Under the pieces are notes generated by a model that ran no database searches, was not told the origin of the DNA, and saw nothing but the letters and a program-made list of their open reading frames with translations. A stretch of DNA of 5,675 nt from a bacterium (GTDB lineage: Bacteria > Bacillota > Clostridia > Oscillospirales > Acutalibacteraceae): NCBI GenBank assembly GCA_020627425.1, contig JAHKXX010000203.1, forward strand, positions 1 to 5,675, given 5' to 3'. The position numbers were made by a program, and so were the translations under genes. This document shows positions 5,531-5,675 of the stretch, in pieces; the stretch's first letter is position 1, and each line of letters starts with the position of its first letter.

Positions 5531-5675
5531 GGCAACACCGCACAAAGACCGCCTGTCGGCTTTGCACGCCATCTTTCTGCAAATTTTCCGTCATTTTCGC
5601 CAAAATCTCCTTGAAATACGTCAGTATTCCTGCGTCGATTTTGTCAATCTGACAAAAAATTATGCTCGAAATCTG
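5531..5675. repeat. Probable dispersed repeat / MITE-like element, one end visible
   Basis: From GGCAACACCGCACAAAG (5531-5547) to the right edge the base composition changes from the AT-rich spacer to a mixed, hairpin-rich sequence with no convincing gene. I recall closely similar sequences scattered in Ruminococcus genomes, but cannot verify this here. An imperfect stem links CAAAG (5543-5547) with the CTTTG that begins near 5560. A further perfect hairpin is at 5639-5657. If this is a MITE, the window shows one terminus, and an inverted copy of GGCAACACCGCACAAAG should lie beyond the right edge. The exact boundary is uncertain; it may extend left into 5507-5530. Confidence 0.45.
5639..5657. 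repeat. Perfect 8-bp hairpin inside the probable repeat
   Basis: TTTTGTCA (5639-5646) and TGACAAAA (5650-5657) are perfect inverted copies around a 3-nt loop. The stem has A/T ends on both sides and could act as a weak terminator in either direction, shielding the secDF promoter from transcription entering from the right. It may simply be structure belonging to the element around it. Confidence 0.5.

Larger units (their letters stand above)
5472..5675 (-). other. Open frame running in from the right edge, probably read-through of a repeat rather than a gene
   Basis: On the minus strand one frame is open from the window edge (5675) to a TAA at 5474-5472, giving 67 codons. It contains a possible internal start at codon 28 (MTENLQKDGVQSRQ) with AAGGAG 12 nt before it. 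The last 20 or so codons are rich in Arg/Lys and lead into non-repeat AT-rich DNA, and I recognise no domain. If it is the end of a real gene, its stop lies about 50 bases before the secDF promoter. I think it more likely that the repeat element happens to be open in this frame. Confidence 0.25.

Noticed and set aside
1..5675. CRISPR array, tRNA, rRNA or integrase
   Set aside because: No regularly spaced direct repeats, tRNA-like arms or recombinase motifs were seen on either strand.

Overview
The window looks like chromosomal DNA of a Gram-positive anaerobe of the Bacillota, most likely a Ruminococcus-like member of the Oscillospiraceae/Ruminococcaceae. This is an inference from three things: purine-rich Shine-Dalgarno sites with consensus SigA promoters in AT-rich spacers, separate short secD and secF genes, and a right-edge sequence that resembles a dispersed repeat I associate with Ruminococcus genomes. 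No taxonomic marker gene is present. Every gene I can support lies on the minus strand, so transcription runs from high to low coordinates.

Layout in the direction of transcription. Positions 5675-5261 contain no firm gene. They hold a probable repeat/MITE-like end (about 5531-5675), a near-perfect SigA promoter (5392-5420) and a roughly 125-nt structured leader. Next come secD (5260-3911) and secF (3914-2889), overlapping by ATGA and closed by a strong hairpin terminator (2848-2881). A second unit starts at an extended -10 promoter (2778-2783). It carries a family I inorganic pyrophosphatase (2742-2206), a four-TM protein of unknown function with a FIVAR-like outer segment (2184-1144), and a thioredoxin with an unusual WCMPC active site (1066-758). 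A hairpin terminator follows at 721-750. The last gene, cut by the left edge, encodes a secreted or anchored von Willebrand factor A protein with an intact metal-binding site (669-1).

SecD and SecF form the accessory part of the Sec translocon, which uses the proton-motive force to help pull proteins outward. The VWA protein and the FIVAR-like membrane protein would both pass through or be inserted by this machinery. Pyrophosphatase and thioredoxin are cytoplasmic housekeeping functions. Nothing in the sequence ties the unknown membrane protein to either of them beyond co-transcription.

Most of the window is ordinary. The points worth a second look are the structured secDF leader, the repeat with an open frame through it at the right edge, the FIVAR-like segments of the unknown membrane protein, the CMPC thioredoxin, and a hairpin that masks the ribosome site of the unknown membrane protein. 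I found no convincing new multi-gene system.
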